Shown: piece after piece, positions 42,841-52,192 of the stretch
Numbering within the stretch: position 1 is the first letter of the stretch
Layout of the letters: the number at the start of each line of letters is the position of its first letter
Source: JBGTSJ01 sp041940305
Lineage (GTDB): Bacteria > Planctomycetota > Planctomycetia > Planctomycetales > Planctomycetaceae
Length of the DNA: 64,000 nucleotides
Assembly: GCA_041940305.1 (NCBI GenBank)
Contig: JBGTSJ010000006.1
Span: 1-64,000 of the forward strand
Reading direction: 5' to 3'
The notes under the pieces: model-generated
Seen by the model: only the letters and a program-made list of their open reading frames with translations
The model's database searches: none
What the model was told of the DNA's origin: nothing
Program-made: the position numbers and the translations under genes

Positions 42841-44208
42841 TCACGCGCCGTCCAGCCGCACGTCCACGCTCGCCCGGTGCGCCGTCAGTCCCTCCTTGTC
42901 CGCCATGAGCCGCACCAGGTCGGCGTCCGCCCGCAGTGCCTGCTCGTTGTATGAGATCACGGACGACCGCTTGAGGAAGTCCGTCGCGCACAGCCCGTTG
43001 GCGAACCGCGCCGTCCCTCCCGTCGGCAATACGTGAGACGGACCCGCTACGTAGTCTCCCAGGGCCACCGGCGTGTGATGTCCCAGAAAGATCGCACCGG
43101 CGTTCTGCACCTGGGCGAGGATCGCTTCGGGGTCCGCCGTCGAGATGTGCAGGTGCTCGGTCGCCAGTTCGTCCGCCAGTCGCGCCGCTTCATCGGCATC
43201 CCGCGCCAGGATGAGCGCCCCCAGTTCTTCCAGCGACTGCCGTGCCAGGTCCCCGCGCTCCAGCCGCGCCAGTTGCGACTCCAGCTGCGCACGCACCGCA
43301 TCAATCAGCGGCGGATGCCACGTGATCAGCACTCCCGAACCCGGACTGTGCTCCGCCTGCGAAATGAGGTCGCTCGCAACGAACTCCGGCCGCGCCGTCT
43401 CATCCGCGATCAGCACGACTTCGCTGGGACCGGCGATGCTGTCGATGTCCACCTCGCCGAACACGTATCGCTTCGCCAGCGCCACGAACAGGTTGCCCGG
43501 GCCGACGATCTTGTCCACGCGCGGAACTCCCTCCACGCCGTACGCCAGCGCCGCCACTCCCTGTGCCCCGCCGACACGGTACACCTCGTCGACCCCCAGT
43601 TCATGACAGGCCGCCAGCAGGTCCCGGTTGTATCCCCCAAACGGAGTCGGCGGCACGACGACCGCGATCTCCCGCACCCCCGCGACCTGCGCCGGCACGG
43701 CTGTCATCAACAGCGTCGAGGGATACGCCGCCGCTCCTCCCGGAATGCAGACCCCGACTCGCCGCAGAGGCAGATACCGCTGCCGCAGTTCGATCCGCGC
43801 GCCGCCGTCGTCCCGTACGATCCGCACGTCGTCCGTCAGGCACGCTCGCTGAAAATCCACAATCCGATCGCGAATCCGGCGGATCGTGTCGAGATACACC
43901 GGATCGGCCGCCGCGTTCGCCTCCGCCAGTTCTTCCCGCGTCACCCGCAGCGACTCCGCATCCAGTTCCTTGCGATCCAGCTTGCGGGTGTACTCCAGCA
44001 AGGCCTCCCGCCCGCGCTCGCGCACGTCGCCGCAGATCCGCTCCACTACCTGCTGCGGCGTCAGCGGCGCGCCGAACAGTTCGATGGTCCGCTGCCGCCC
44101 GGCCTCAGAGACCACGTCCCCCCGCGGCGAAAGTTTCTCGCGCAGCGCCGCAAAGAGTGCGGCCGCGTCGTCCGTACGGCAATCGATCGTGGGAATCTGC
44201 AATTTCAT
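42841..44208 (-). CDS. hisD: Histidinol dehydrogenase
   Basis: A 455-residue enzyme of histidine synthesis that oxidises histidinol to histidine via two NAD-dependent steps. Landmarks are VGVCIPGGAAAYPSTLLM, YRVGGAQGVAALAYG, VDKIVGPGN, DSIAGPSEVVLIAD and SDLISQAEHSPGSG (Zn and catalytic residues Q/E/H); GPSHVLPTGGTARF and the C-terminal LTAHRASVDVRL are complete. Length is normal (about 430). It stands alone and is not in a his operon within this window. Divergent from the sialidase-like gene. Confidence 0.96.
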   Translation of the reverse strand: MKLQIPTIDCRTDDAAALFAALREKLSPRGDVVSEAGRQRTIELFGAPLTPQQVVERICGDVRERGREALLEYTRKLDRKELDAESLRVTREELAEANAAADPVYLDTIRRIRDRIVDFQRACLTDDVRIVRDDGGARIELRQRYLPLRRVGVCIPGGAAAYPSTLLMTAVPAQVAGVREIAVVVPPTPFGGYNRDLLAACHELGVDEVYRVGGAQGVAALAYGVEGVPRVDKIVGPGNLFVALAKRYVFGEVDIDSIAGPSEVVLIADETARPEFVASDLISQAEHSPGSGVLITWHPPLIDAVRAQLESQLARLERGDLARQSLEELGALILARDADEAARLADELATEHLHISTADPEAILAQVQNAGAIFLGHHTPVALGDYVAGPSHVLPTGGTARFANGLCATDFLKRSSVISYNEQALRADADLVRLMADKEGLTAHRASVDVRLDGA

Positions 44209-44413
44209 TCGAGATGTATCGCGAGTCGTTCAGTCATTCGGTGAGGACCGGTTCCAGAGTATCAATCCACACGTCCGTGAGCGATGCGTCAACAAGCCGC
44301 CGAGAACGGAATTCACCGCCCGACTGGTACACGAGCACGCGGTTTGCGACATTGACCGACGTCGAACAGGAGCGATGCGTCGCTGAACGTCTGCCCCGAT
44401 CGTGGAGTTCATT

Positions 44414-45463
44414 ATGACTCGCCGAATGCTGACGGCTGTGGTGATCTCTGTTCTCGCATCCACACCGGCAGTCGCCGATCCGCCGCAAGTCAAGGTGGCG
44501 CACGTGCGCCGCGCGTTCCACAACGGCGAGCACAACGCCTTCACCGATCTGATTCGCTTCCAGGACCGCCTGTACCTCACCTTCCGCTCCTGCCCCGACG
44601 GACACAATGTCTTCCCGACGTCGTCCATTATCATCCTCGCCAGCGACGACGGCGACGAATGGGAGCAGGTGCATCGCTTCAGCGTGTCGAAGCGGGACAC
44701 GCGCGACCCGCACTTTGTGATCCACAACGAACGGCTGTTCGTCTATACCGGCACCTGGTACTGCGGCGACGGCCCCCCCGACGACCGCGACCTCAACGAG
44801 CACCTGGGCTATGCCGTCTGGACCGACGACGGCCGCGACTGGCACGCCCCTGTCATGCTCGAAGGCACCTACGGCCACTACATCTGGCGCGCCGCATCGC
44901 ACGACGGCAAGGTCTATCTCTGCGGCCGCCGCAAGTGGGAGCACATTGAGATCGACTCCGTCACCGACGATCCGTCCGTCCAATCCGCCATGCTGGAGAG
45001 CGACGACGGGCTCGTATTCCGCTTCAAAGGACTGTTTCAGGAAGAGTACGGCAACGAAACGGCGTTCCTCTTTGAAGACGACGGCTCGCTGCTGGCCGTC
45101 GCTCGCCGGGGCGGCCGGCGCACAGCCCAACTCATCCGCTCAGAACGACCGTATGCCGAGTTCGAGCGCCAGGATCTCGGCCTGTTCATCGGCGGGCCGT
45201 TGCTGGCGAAATGGGGTCCGCACTACCTGGTCGGAGGCCGCAAGATCACCGACGGTCCCCGCACGGCCCTTTACTGGCTCATCGACGGACAGCTCTCTGA
45301 ATTTGCCGTGGTCCCGAGCGGCGGCGACAATTCCTACCCCGGCTTCGTCCAGCTCGACGACAATCGCGCCCTCATCTCCTGGTACTCCACGCACGAGCAG
45401 GACGACCAGGGACGCCCGATCACCGCCATCTATCTGGCAGAACTCCAACTCGACACGCCGTAA
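44414..45463 (+). CDS. Secreted sialidase-like beta-propeller protein
   Basis: A 349-residue exported protein. A signal peptide (MTRRMLTAVVISVLASTPAVA) is followed by a repeated beta-propeller: segments such as HNAFTDLIRFQDRLYLTFRSC, DPHFVIHNERLFVYTGTWYC and TAFLFEDDGSLLAVARRGGRRTAQLIRS, like exo-sialidase/glycosyl hydrolase BNR-type propellers. Catalytic residues of a true sialidase cannot be confirmed. Start at ATG 44414 has GGAG six bases upstream; a GTG at 44402 lies inside that site and is less likely. It is convergent with DUF2314 with only six bases between. Confidence 0.75.
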   Translation: MTRRMLTAVVISVLASTPAVADPPQVKVAHVRRAFHNGEHNAFTDLIRFQDRLYLTFRSCPDGHNVFPTSSIIILASDDGDEWEQVHRFSVSKRDTRDPHFVIHNERLFVYTGTWYCGDGPPDDRDLNEHLGYAVWTDDGRDWHAPVMLEGTYGHYIWRAASHDGKVYLCGRRKWEHIEIDSVTDDPSVQSAMLESDDGLVFRFKGLFQEEYGNETAFLFEDDGSLLAVARRGGRRTAQLIRSERPYAEFERQDLGLFIGGPLLAKWGPHYLVGGRKITDGPRTALYWLIDGQLSEFAVVPSGGDNSYPGFVQLDDNRALISWYSTHEQDDQGRPITAIYLAELQLDTP

Positions 45464-45469
45464 CTCCGC

Positions 45470-45937
45470 TCACGGCTCAGCCAGCATCTCGCGCCAAGCC
45501 GCCGCCTCGTCAGCGGGCATTCCCTTGAGCAGGGGGCGCATCGTGTAGTTGCCGTGGATCTTCTCGTCACGGAAGAACATCCAGTCGGAGATGTCCGATT
45601 TCGCGATCGTCCACGAATCGCCGAACTGAACGTTGCTCACCACGCCGGGATCGTTCCCGATCAGTCCCGTGAATTGCCCGTCGCTGTACGTGATGTCGGT
45701 GAGCCAGAAGTGCTCCGTCTTGTCTCCATCCTCAATGGGCGCCTTCACCGAGAAGTCTTCACCGTTGCCGGCCTCGAACTCCGCGATGAATTCATCCACC
45801 TCGCTCCGCGCCCGGGCGATGGCCGCATCCATCTCGGCCTCGTCGTAGCCGCTGTCAACTAGCGTCTCCGGTCGTTGTGTACACCCGCATGCGGCTGCCA
45901 GGACGATCGCCGTTGCCACAACATTCCATCGTCGCAT
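45470..45937 (-). CDS. DUF2314 lipoprotein
   Basis: A 155-residue lipoprotein: a signal (RRWNVVATAIVLAAACGC) with lipobox Cys at about 18, then a DUF2314 domain (DEAEMDAAIARARSEVDEFIAEFEAGNGEDFSVKAPIEDGDKTEHFWLTDI, DGQFTGLIGNDPGVV, DWMFFRDEKIHGNYTMRPLL). DUF2314 proteins are uncharacterised and sometimes sit in stress or ankyrin-type contexts. GGAGG lies seven bases before ATG 45937. The in-frame extension to 46084 is upstream leader. Confidence 0.85.
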   Translation of the reverse strand: MRRWNVVATAIVLAAACGCTQRPETLVDSGYDEAEMDAAIARARSEVDEFIAEFEAGNGEDFSVKAPIEDGDKTEHFWLTDITYSDGQFTGLIGNDPGVVSNVQFGDSWTIAKSDISDWMFFRDEKIHGNYTMRPLLKGMPADEAAAWREMLAEP

Positions 45938-46084
45938 CGAAGAGCCTCCGATTTCGGGAAGAGCCGCAGCAGAGCAGGCTGACGGAGCCGGCCCGGGTGA
46001 TACAATCATGCCCGCGAGCACGCCGCGACGGCAAGTGCGCGGCGTCTCACTTCCCCGACCTCCGAACTTCCCGGACTCTTCCAC

Positions 46085-47164
46085 ATGCGAACCATTGTGT
46101 CGGCTGTCGCAATCGGCCTCACTTGCTGCACGATGACCTCAGCGGCCGATGTCATCACCATTGCCGGAACAGGCGAAAGGGCCTCCACCGGCGACGGCGG
46201 ACCAGCCGTCGATGCCGGAGTCGCCGAACCATACGGCCTTGTCGTCGGTCCCGACGGCGCACTCTACGTCTGCGAGATCGCCGGCCACGTTATCCGGCGG
46301 ATCGACCTGCAGGACGGCACGATCGGCACGGTCGTCGGCACGCGTGAGTCCGGCAACGATGGCGACGGCGGACCGGCCCTGGAGGCTCGCATCGATCAAC
46401 CCTATGAAATCCGCTTCGACATGGACGGCAACCTCTACTTTGTGGACATGACCAGCAGCGTTGTCCGCCGCGTCGATGCCGAGACGCAGAACATCACCAC
46501 GATTGCCGGTAACGGCACCTCAGGCTTCTCCGGCGACGGTGGACCGGCGGTGGAGGCGCAGCTCAAGCAACCCCATTCCATCTGCCTCGACAACGACGGC
46601 CACCTGTACATCTGCGACATCGGCAACCATCGCGTCCGTATCGTCGATCTGGAGGCCGGAACCATCGATACCTTCGCCGGCACCGGCGAACGCGGCCCGA
46701 CGCCTCATGGCGCCCCACTCGCCGGTACGCCCCTCAATGGACCCCGCGCGCTCGATTTCGAACCCGGCAATCTCTACTTCGCCCTGCGGGAGGGAAACGC
46801 CGTCTATTCCATCAGTCTCTCGACGCACAAGTACCGCCACCTCGTCGGCACCGGTGAAAAGGGCTACAGCGACCACACGCTCGATGCTCGCCACGCGCAG
46901 CTTTCCGGCCCCAAAGGCATCGCGGTGACTCCTACCGGCGATATCGTCATCGCTGACACCGAGAGCCACACGGTTCGCATGATGATCGTCGATGGCCAGC
47001 TCAGCACCGTCGTCGGCGACGGCACTCAGGGAGACGGCCCCGACGGCGACCCCGCCACCTGCCGCCTCGCCCGCCCTCACGGCGTCTGCATCGGCCCCGA
47101 CCGCACCATCTACATCGGCGACAGCGAAAATCACCGCGTCCGGGCGCTCCGTCTCGATCCATAA
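46085..47164 (+). CDS. Secreted NHL-repeat beta-propeller protein
   Basis: A 359-residue exported protein with a signal peptide (MRTIVSAVAIGLTCCTMTSAA) and about six NHL-type repeats. Repeats have the form TIAGTGERASTGDGGPAVDAGVAEPYGLVVGPDGALYVCE, TIAGNGTSGFSGDGGPAVEAQLKQPHSICLDNDGHLYICDIGNHRVRIVDL, and later GPKGIAVTPTGDIVIADTESHTVRMM. The G-D-GG-A pattern is typical of secreted NHL propellers in planctomycetes. Probable role in binding or catalysis on extracellular polymers is not known. The VCBS gene follows on the same strand behind a paired inverted repeat. Confidence 0.88.
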   Translation: MRTIVSAVAIGLTCCTMTSAADVITIAGTGERASTGDGGPAVDAGVAEPYGLVVGPDGALYVCEIAGHVIRRIDLQDGTIGTVVGTRESGNDGDGGPALEARIDQPYEIRFDMDGNLYFVDMTSSVVRRVDAETQNITTIAGNGTSGFSGDGGPAVEAQLKQPHSICLDNDGHLYICDIGNHRVRIVDLEAGTIDTFAGTGERGPTPHGAPLAGTPLNGPRALDFEPGNLYFALREGNAVYSISLSTHKYRHLVGTGEKGYSDHTLDARHAQLSGPKGIAVTPTGDIVIADTESHTVRMMIVDGQLSTVVGDGTQGDGPDGDPATCRLARPHGVCIGPDRTIYIGDSENHRVRALRLDP

Positions 47165-47177
47165 CGATAAGGACTGA

Positions 47178-47343
47178 ACAGAAGGTCGCAAAAGACACGA
47201 AGGCGGTGCAAAGGTGGAGGCAACGCTCAAGCAGGGAGTTCTCGCACGTCCCCGTCCTCATTGTTCTGGCTCGACAGAGCGCGGTGTGTCCCAGCGAGAC
47301 CTCATCCGCGGCCCCTTCCTTCGTTCCCTTCGCGACCTTCTGT
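47178..47343. repeat. Inverted-repeat element (ACAGAAGG/CCTTCTGT family)
   Basis: Arms 47178-47203 and 47318-47343 (26 bases each) are complementary at most positions (ACAGAAGGTCGC ... GCGACCTTCTGT), enclosing 114 bases between an NHL and a VCBS gene. The right arm differs from the arm at 42789-42814 by one base. It may fold as a long stem in the transcript and resembles the purF/NADH dehydrogenase spacer element. Confidence 0.6.
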
Positions 47344-47394
47344 AGAATCCCTGTCTCTCATCCATCGCCAGAGTTCACTCCGCCGGACGCACCC

Positions 47395-48585
47395 ATGAGA
47401 CTTCATCCGACACTCCTCACCGGCCTCGTTTCTCTCTTCTTGTGTGCGGCCGCGTCCGCCGAAGGCTGGCAGCGGGTTCAGCTCGACGCCCGCTTTCGCT
47501 CCGAAGGAGTCGCTGTCGCGGACTTTAACAACGACGGCTCGCAGGACGTCGTCGCCGGCGACTACTGGTACCAGGCCCCCGACTGGGCAAAGCACGAGAT
47601 CCGTCCCCCCGGCGACTACTGGGCGGGCGTCGGCTACAGCAACTCGTTCTGCAACTGGACCTACGATCTCAACGGCGACGGCTGGCAGGACGTCATCATC
47701 GTCGGCTTCCCCGGGCAGCCCTTCCACTGGTACGAGAATCCCAAAGGCGAGGACGGCCACTGGAAGGAGCACATGATCTGGCACAGCATCTGTAACGAGT
47801 CGCCCCAGTTCCTTGACGTCACCGGCGACGGCAAGCCGGATGTGGTCTGCGGCTCACAGCCCGAATCACAGATGGGCTACCTCGAAATCCCGGAGGGGGA
47901 CCTCGTCTACTCCAAGTGGACCTTCACCCCCATCAGCGAGCCCGGCGACCCAGGCCAGAACGGCACGCACCAGTACTATCACGGACTCGGCATCACCGAC
48001 GTCAACGGCGACGAACGTCCCGACGTCATCATCGGCCACGGCTGGTGGGAAGCTCCTGAAACCTACGGCGAGTCTCTCTGGACCTGGCATCCGCACCGCC
48101 TGGCCCAGTCACCCGACGGCAACCCCCTCACCGCGGCCGACATCTACACCGAGGACCTCGACGGCGACGGCGACATGGACGTGATGATGAGCTGTGCCCA
48201 CAGCTACGGCGTCTGGTGGTTCGAGAACGTGACCTCCGGTGACCAGACCGAGTTCAAGTACCACGAGATCGACATGTCGCATTCGCAGACGCACGCGCTG
48301 CACTACGTCGATCTCAACGGCGACGGCCGCCGCGAACTCGTCACGGGCAAGCGCTTCTTCGCCCACAACGGCGGCGACCCCGGCGCCCTCGAGCCCGTCA
48401 GCATGTATGTCTACGAGATCATCGCGAAAGAAGGAGCGGAGCCGGAGTTCGTCCGCCACGAGATCGAAGCCGGCCGGGACACCGGCGTCGGCACGCAGTT
48501 CGCCATCGCCGACATCAACGGCGACGGCAAACCCGACATTGCCCTCTCCAACAAGAAAGGCGTCAACCTGCTGCTACAGCAGTGA
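47395..48585 (+). CDS. Secreted FG-GAP/VCBS repeat protein
   Basis: A 396-residue exported protein with a signal peptide (MRLHPTLLTGLVSLFLCAAASA) and repeated VCBS/FG-GAP motifs: FRSEGVAVADFNNDGSQDVVAGDYWY, DLNGDGWQDVIIVGFPG, DVTGDGKPDVVCGS, DVNGDERPDVIIGHGWWE, DLDGDGDMDVMMSCAHSYGVWWFE. Asp-rich calcium-binding loops are clear. Planctomycetes encode many such propellers, perhaps for polymer recognition. The gene is chosen from ATG 47395, next to the signal peptide; the last 12 bases overlap the convergent YfhO-like gene. Confidence 0.9.
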   Translation: MRLHPTLLTGLVSLFLCAAASAEGWQRVQLDARFRSEGVAVADFNNDGSQDVVAGDYWYQAPDWAKHEIRPPGDYWAGVGYSNSFCNWTYDLNGDGWQDVIIVGFPGQPFHWYENPKGEDGHWKEHMIWHSICNESPQFLDVTGDGKPDVVCGSQPESQMGYLEIPEGDLVYSKWTFTPISEPGDPGQNGTHQYYHGLGITDVNGDERPDVIIGHGWWEAPETYGESLWTWHPHRLAQSPDGNPLTAADIYTEDLDGDGDMDVMMSCAHSYGVWWFENVTSGDQTEFKYHEIDMSHSQTHALHYVDLNGDGRRELVTGKRFFAHNGGDPGALEPVSMYVYEIIAKEGAEPEFVRHEIEAGRDTGVGTQFAIADINGDGKPDIALSNKKGVNLLLQQ

Positions 48586-50697
48586 CCGCCGCCGCGCGAA
48601 CGCCACCCAACCCGTCAGCAGGATGGTCGCGACGCCGCTGATGAGGCCTCCCCACAGCAGGCTCGCCGGCCGGTAACTCCATACCAGTTCCGACCGGCCG
48701 GCCGGCACGTCCGCGCCTCGAAACATTCCGTCCACGAGGACCGCATCGGCCGCGGTCCCGTCAATCTGCAGCTCCCAACCCGGATAGGCCAGATCGGTCA
48801 GAGTCACTCCGCCCGGTCCCTCGGCCTCGACGATCAGTTCAACCTGGGACGCTGCATACACATCAACGATGGCCGCCCCCGGGGAGTCCTCCGTCATTGA
48901 GGATCGACCACGGCTTCGGTTGAGATCGTACAGCCACAGCGGTTCCCGACGCGCCCACGCCCGGTGCAGCAGCGGGTCGAATCCCTCCCATACCAGTTCC
49001 ACCGGCCAGACCTCCGAATCCAGCGGACTCTCGGCCAGAATGTGAGTCACGCCCGCCCGCTGCAGCCACTCGATCTGAGCGGCGATCTCATCCGGCGAGG
49101 GCGGATCATGCGCTGGTTTGGGCATCGTCACCGCGGGATCAAAGTATTCGGCCGGTCCCAGTCCCAGGTAGACCGGCGTCATCGCGAATCCCGTCAGCGT
49201 CGGCATGTTCTGAAACGACCCGTACATCCGCGGCACGCCCGAATACTCCGACAGCACGCGGCGGACTTCGCTCTCCTTTCGATGGTTGATCGGAGGATCC
49301 GGCACCAGATCGGCGTACCAGTTCGGGGCCCCCTCCACCGTCCGGCTCCAGCCGATCCGCACCGTCCACAGGTCGAACAACGTCACCCCGAACACCAACG
49401 CGAACAGCAGCCCGCGCATCGATGTCGACCGCATCGCCGCCAGCCATCGGTCCAGCGTGCACCCGGCGAGCAGCGCAACGGCGAGCGTCGTCACCACCCC
49501 ATAACGCCCCGGTCCCATAAAAAAGCTGAATCCAGGCAGATGCCGCGTCACCGGCAGCAGCCAGCCCGTCGCATAGACGAGCGCCGCCGTTCCCAGCACC
49601 AGCCAGATCTTCAGCGGCCCCGGCGTCCCCGCCCCCTGCCGCCAGCGCAGCATCAGCCCGCCGACGGCCATCGCCAGCGGCAGCAACCCGAAATAGAGAT
49701 GGGCTTCCACCTTGTTGGTGCTGGATGCAATCGACAGCGCGCGGGGCGACTCCAGCGCCTGATCGGCATTCACGTCCGGCGCATACCACATCCAGGGCGT
49801 CACCACCTGCACCATGTACCACGGCGGCAGATGCCCGTAACCCGGATCATGCCGCTCCCCCACGTCCGCCCGCTGACTCCGCTGCTTGAGTTCCCACGTG
49901 GGCGCCAGTTGCACCGCGGCCAGAGCGAACCCCAGCCCCAGGCTGATGCCGATCGCTGCCAGCGCACGCCCTCCACGCAACGATGATCCAGACTCGTCGG
50001 GTGAGCCGGATGTCTCCGGGACAGCACCGTCTGGCGGAGTCCAGCCTCGCAGCCACACCCGCAGCGCGGAGTACGCCGCAACCGAGAGCACCTCAATGAA
50101 CGCCAGATTGAAGTGTCCCGCCAGCAAATGCACGGCCAGCCCGAGCGACAGACCGATCAGATACCGCCGCCGCCCGCTCTGCAGAAACGACTCTGCACAC
50201 CACGCCAGCAGCGGCAGATAAACACCCCCGATGATGGCCCACTCCAGGCAGATCCGCGCCGCAAACCAGCTGTACACGAATACCAGTGCAGCGAGTGCCG
50301 CCCCCCCGCCCTGCAGACCCAGTCGCCGCGCCAGGAGCCACGTCGCCAGAAACGCGGCAATGTAATGCCCCAGCTGCTGGACGTTGTACGCCGTGTTGAC
50401 GTCCAGCCACGAGAAGAGCAGCAGGTTCGGAGGATAGAAGACTCCCGTCTGGCTCTCCGCCACCACGGGATACCCGTGACCGACGAGCGGATTCCACAAT
50501 GGCAGCCGGCCGGCCTGCAGTTCGTCCGCGTAAAACGCCTTCTGAGGGAAGAAATAGGAGTACAGGTCCCCTCCCACCAGTCCGCCCCCATGCCACAGGG
50601 GCCGCCAGAAGAGGTACGCGAGACCGACGGCCAGAATCACGGCGGCGAATCCCCGAAAGGATCGGCGAAGCCGGCCGTCGGAATCGAGAGACGTCAT
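48574..50697 (-). CDS. YfhO-like polytopic membrane protein
   Basis: A 707-residue protein with about 12 hydrophobic segments followed by a soluble C-terminal domain. The start FWRPLWHGGGLVGGDLYSYFFPQKAFYADELQAGRLPLWNPLVGHGYPVVAESQTGVFYPPNLLLF and the C-terminal VTLTDLAYPGWELQIDGTAADAV...RSELVWSYRPASLLWGGLIS are typical of YfhO-like and bacterial GT-C-like proteins. YfhO in Firmicutes glycosylates lipoteichoic acid; a similar glycosyl-transfer role at the membrane is inferred. Its end overlaps the convergent VCBS gene by 12 bases. Confidence 0.85.
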   Translation of the reverse strand: MTSLDSDGRLRRSFRGFAAVILAVGLAYLFWRPLWHGGGLVGGDLYSYFFPQKAFYADELQAGRLPLWNPLVGHGYPVVAESQTGVFYPPNLLLFSWLDVNTAYNVQQLGHYIAAFLATWLLARRLGLQGGGAALAALVFVYSWFAARICLEWAIIGGVYLPLLAWCAESFLQSGRRRYLIGLSLGLAVHLLAGHFNLAFIEVLSVAAYSALRVWLRGWTPPDGAVPETSGSPDESGSSLRGGRALAAIGISLGLGFALAAVQLAPTWELKQRSQRADVGERHDPGYGHLPPWYMVQVVTPWMWYAPDVNADQALESPRALSIASSTNKVEAHLYFGLLPLAMAVGGLMLRWRQGAGTPGPLKIWLVLGTAALVYATGWLLPVTRHLPGFSFFMGPGRYGVVTTLAVALLAGCTLDRWLAAMRSTSMRGLLFALVFGVTLFDLWTVRIGWSRTVEGAPNWYADLVPDPPINHRKESEVRRVLSEYSGVPRMYGSFQNMPTLTGFAMTPVYLGLGPAEYFDPAVTMPKPAHDPPSPDEIAAQIEWLQRAGVTHILAESPLDSEVWPVELVWEGFDPLLHRAWARREPLWLYDLNRSRGRSSMTEDSPGAAIVDVYAASQVELIVEAEGPGGVTLTDLAYPGWELQIDGTAADAVLVDGMFRGADVPAGRSELVWSYRPASLLWGGLISGVATILLTGWVAFARRRSLL

Positions 50698-50806
50698 TGG
50701 TCTGCCAACAGCGGTGGATCCGGCTGCATGCCGGCATCGACCTTATGGAGGAGATGCAACGGACGCAAGCTGCGTCGCGACGCTCCGCCATAGTCCAGCC
50801 CGGCCC

Positions 50807-51265
50807 TCAGCCGTGAGCCAGCCCGGGCTGCAGCAGGGTCCAGAGCAGGTAGAGGACAAGCAGGCCGCGGATGGTGTAGAGGCCGGTGCGGAACCAGTTG
50901 GTGCTCACCAGCCGGCCGTGGGCGGATTCGTTCCACCCCTGTTCGAGCGTCTTGTGCAGGGGGACCTGCACGCGCCAGGTGGACCACCACGTCGCCGCGA
51001 TCAGGACGAGATTGACGGCCAGCAGCATCCTGGATGCGGAGACCTGGGCCGGAAGCAGCAGCGCGACGCCGGTTGCAAGTTCCAGCGCCAGCATCGTCCA
51101 GGCGACGCGCGTAATGCGGCGCACGTGCTCTCGCTGATACCCGACAAACGCCTCTCGTCCGACGACGGCGAGGTTCGGGTAGTAGGCGAGCTGGACGAAC
51201 CACATCACGCCCCCCATCACATAGACGAGCAGGACGTGCAGCAGGAAGAAAGTGAGAGCGGTCAT
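50807..51265 (-). CDS. Small polytopic membrane protein, unknown family
   Basis: A 152-residue protein with four hydrophobic segments: TALTFFLLHVLLVYVMGGVMWFV, VAWTMLALELATGVALLLPA, RMLLAVNLVLIAATWW and FRTGLYTIRGLLVLYLLWTLL. Between the first two is AYYPNLAVVGREAFVGYQREHVRRITR. Resembles small conserved membrane proteins of unknown function (DUF1772-like); no catalytic residue is evident. ATG 51265 starts at the first span; an in-frame upstream start would add 15 residues. An intergenic repeat lies just upstream. Confidence 0.7.
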   Translation of the reverse strand: MTALTFFLLHVLLVYVMGGVMWFVQLAYYPNLAVVGREAFVGYQREHVRRITRVAWTMLALELATGVALLLPAQVSASRMLLAVNLVLIAATWWSTWRVQVPLHKTLEQGWNESAHGRLVSTNWFRTGLYTIRGLLVLYLLWTLLQPGLAHG

Positions 51266-51298
51266 CGCAGGAACCTGATCGTATGCGGTATCTCGAAT

Positions 51299-51367
51299 TG
51301 TCGCAGGCACAGTCCTCTGTGCCGCCCGCTGGACTGACTGCCAGCCACAGCGAACTCCGGGACCACG
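51299..51367. repeat. Intergenic hairpin repeat, copy 3
   Basis: Third copy of the 70-base element. Core hairpin 51306-51323 is a perfect 7-bp stem with a four-base loop (GGCACAG, TCCT, CTGTGCC). The flanks CCCGCTGGACTGACTGCC and CTCCGGGACCACG match copy 1 closely. It sits between two minus-strand genes. Confidence 0.75.
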
Positions 51368-51466
51368 TGCGCCCCTTCACGGTCAACTCCTCCCGCACCC
51401 CGCTAACCACGAAGGCCGAACGGATGGGAAAGTCGAGGGCCTGTCGTGGCTCGCCACTGTGTCCGA

Positions 51467-52192
51467 TCAGGCGCCGAGGCGGCGGGCATGCAGCGTCTCG
51501 TAAAGCGCCTGACACTCGTTGTACAAATCGGCGAATTCGTCGGGCAAGGGATCGGGCTTGGGGCGATAGGGGCGAAACGACGTGGAGGACTCGACTTCCC
51601 GGTACCAGTGCTTCGCCCAGACGCCGTCGGTGTCGCGCGGACCGGCCGGCCAGCTCAGCATGTCGTCCCGGAATGTGACGCCCAGCCGTTCGCAGAGCAG
51701 GGTGAGCATCCGCCGCGGATCGGTCAGCACGTCCTGCGCATCGAGCACGGGGGGACCTTCTCCGGTGCGTTCGCGGACGAGATTAAAGATCTCCAGCTGC
51801 TGCGGCAGGCCGGTATCGGGGAGCGACGGCTGCGGCGTGATCTTGATCAGCGAGGTGATCATCTCGCGCGGCTCGCGGATCAGGAAGCAGTTGGTGACGT
51901 TCATCAGCCAGCCGCGGTCGATCTCCGGCAGCAGGTGATGGGCCATGTGCTTCTGATAGAAGATGGACTTTCCCTGAGGAACGTTGCCGGTGAGCCAGTC
52001 CACGACTTTGCGCCAGTCGGCTTCGTGCCGGCGGATGACCTCGTCGGCGCCGGGATGGGGGAGCCCCGTCTCCCGGAGATAGTGGGCGTAGAGCGGCTCA
52101 TCGCAGACAAAGGTATCCGGCCGGTTCTCCCAGGCGCGCATCATCGCGGTGGAGATATTCCGCGGACCGGACCACATGGCGAGTCGCAGCAT
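51467..52192 (-). CDS. Sulfotransferase family protein
   Basis: A 241-residue protein of the sulfotransferase superfamily. The 5'-phosphosulfate loop is MWSGPRNISTAMMRAW at residues 6-21, and the 3'-phosphate region matches NCFLIREPREMITSLIK. This variant (SGPRNIST) resembles sulfotransferase-like proteins associated with amino acid or aminotransferase genes. The acceptor is unknown. A copy of the intergenic repeat lies downstream. Confidence 0.85.
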   Translation of the reverse strand: MLRLAMWSGPRNISTAMMRAWENRPDTFVCDEPLYAHYLRETGLPHPGADEVIRRHEADWRKVVDWLTGNVPQGKSIFYQKHMAHHLLPEIDRGWLMNVTNCFLIREPREMITSLIKITPQPSLPDTGLPQQLEIFNLVRERTGEGPPVLDAQDVLTDPRRMLTLLCERLGVTFRDDMLSWPAGPRDTDGVWAKHWYREVESSTSFRPYRPKPDPLPDEFADLYNECQALYETLHARRLGA

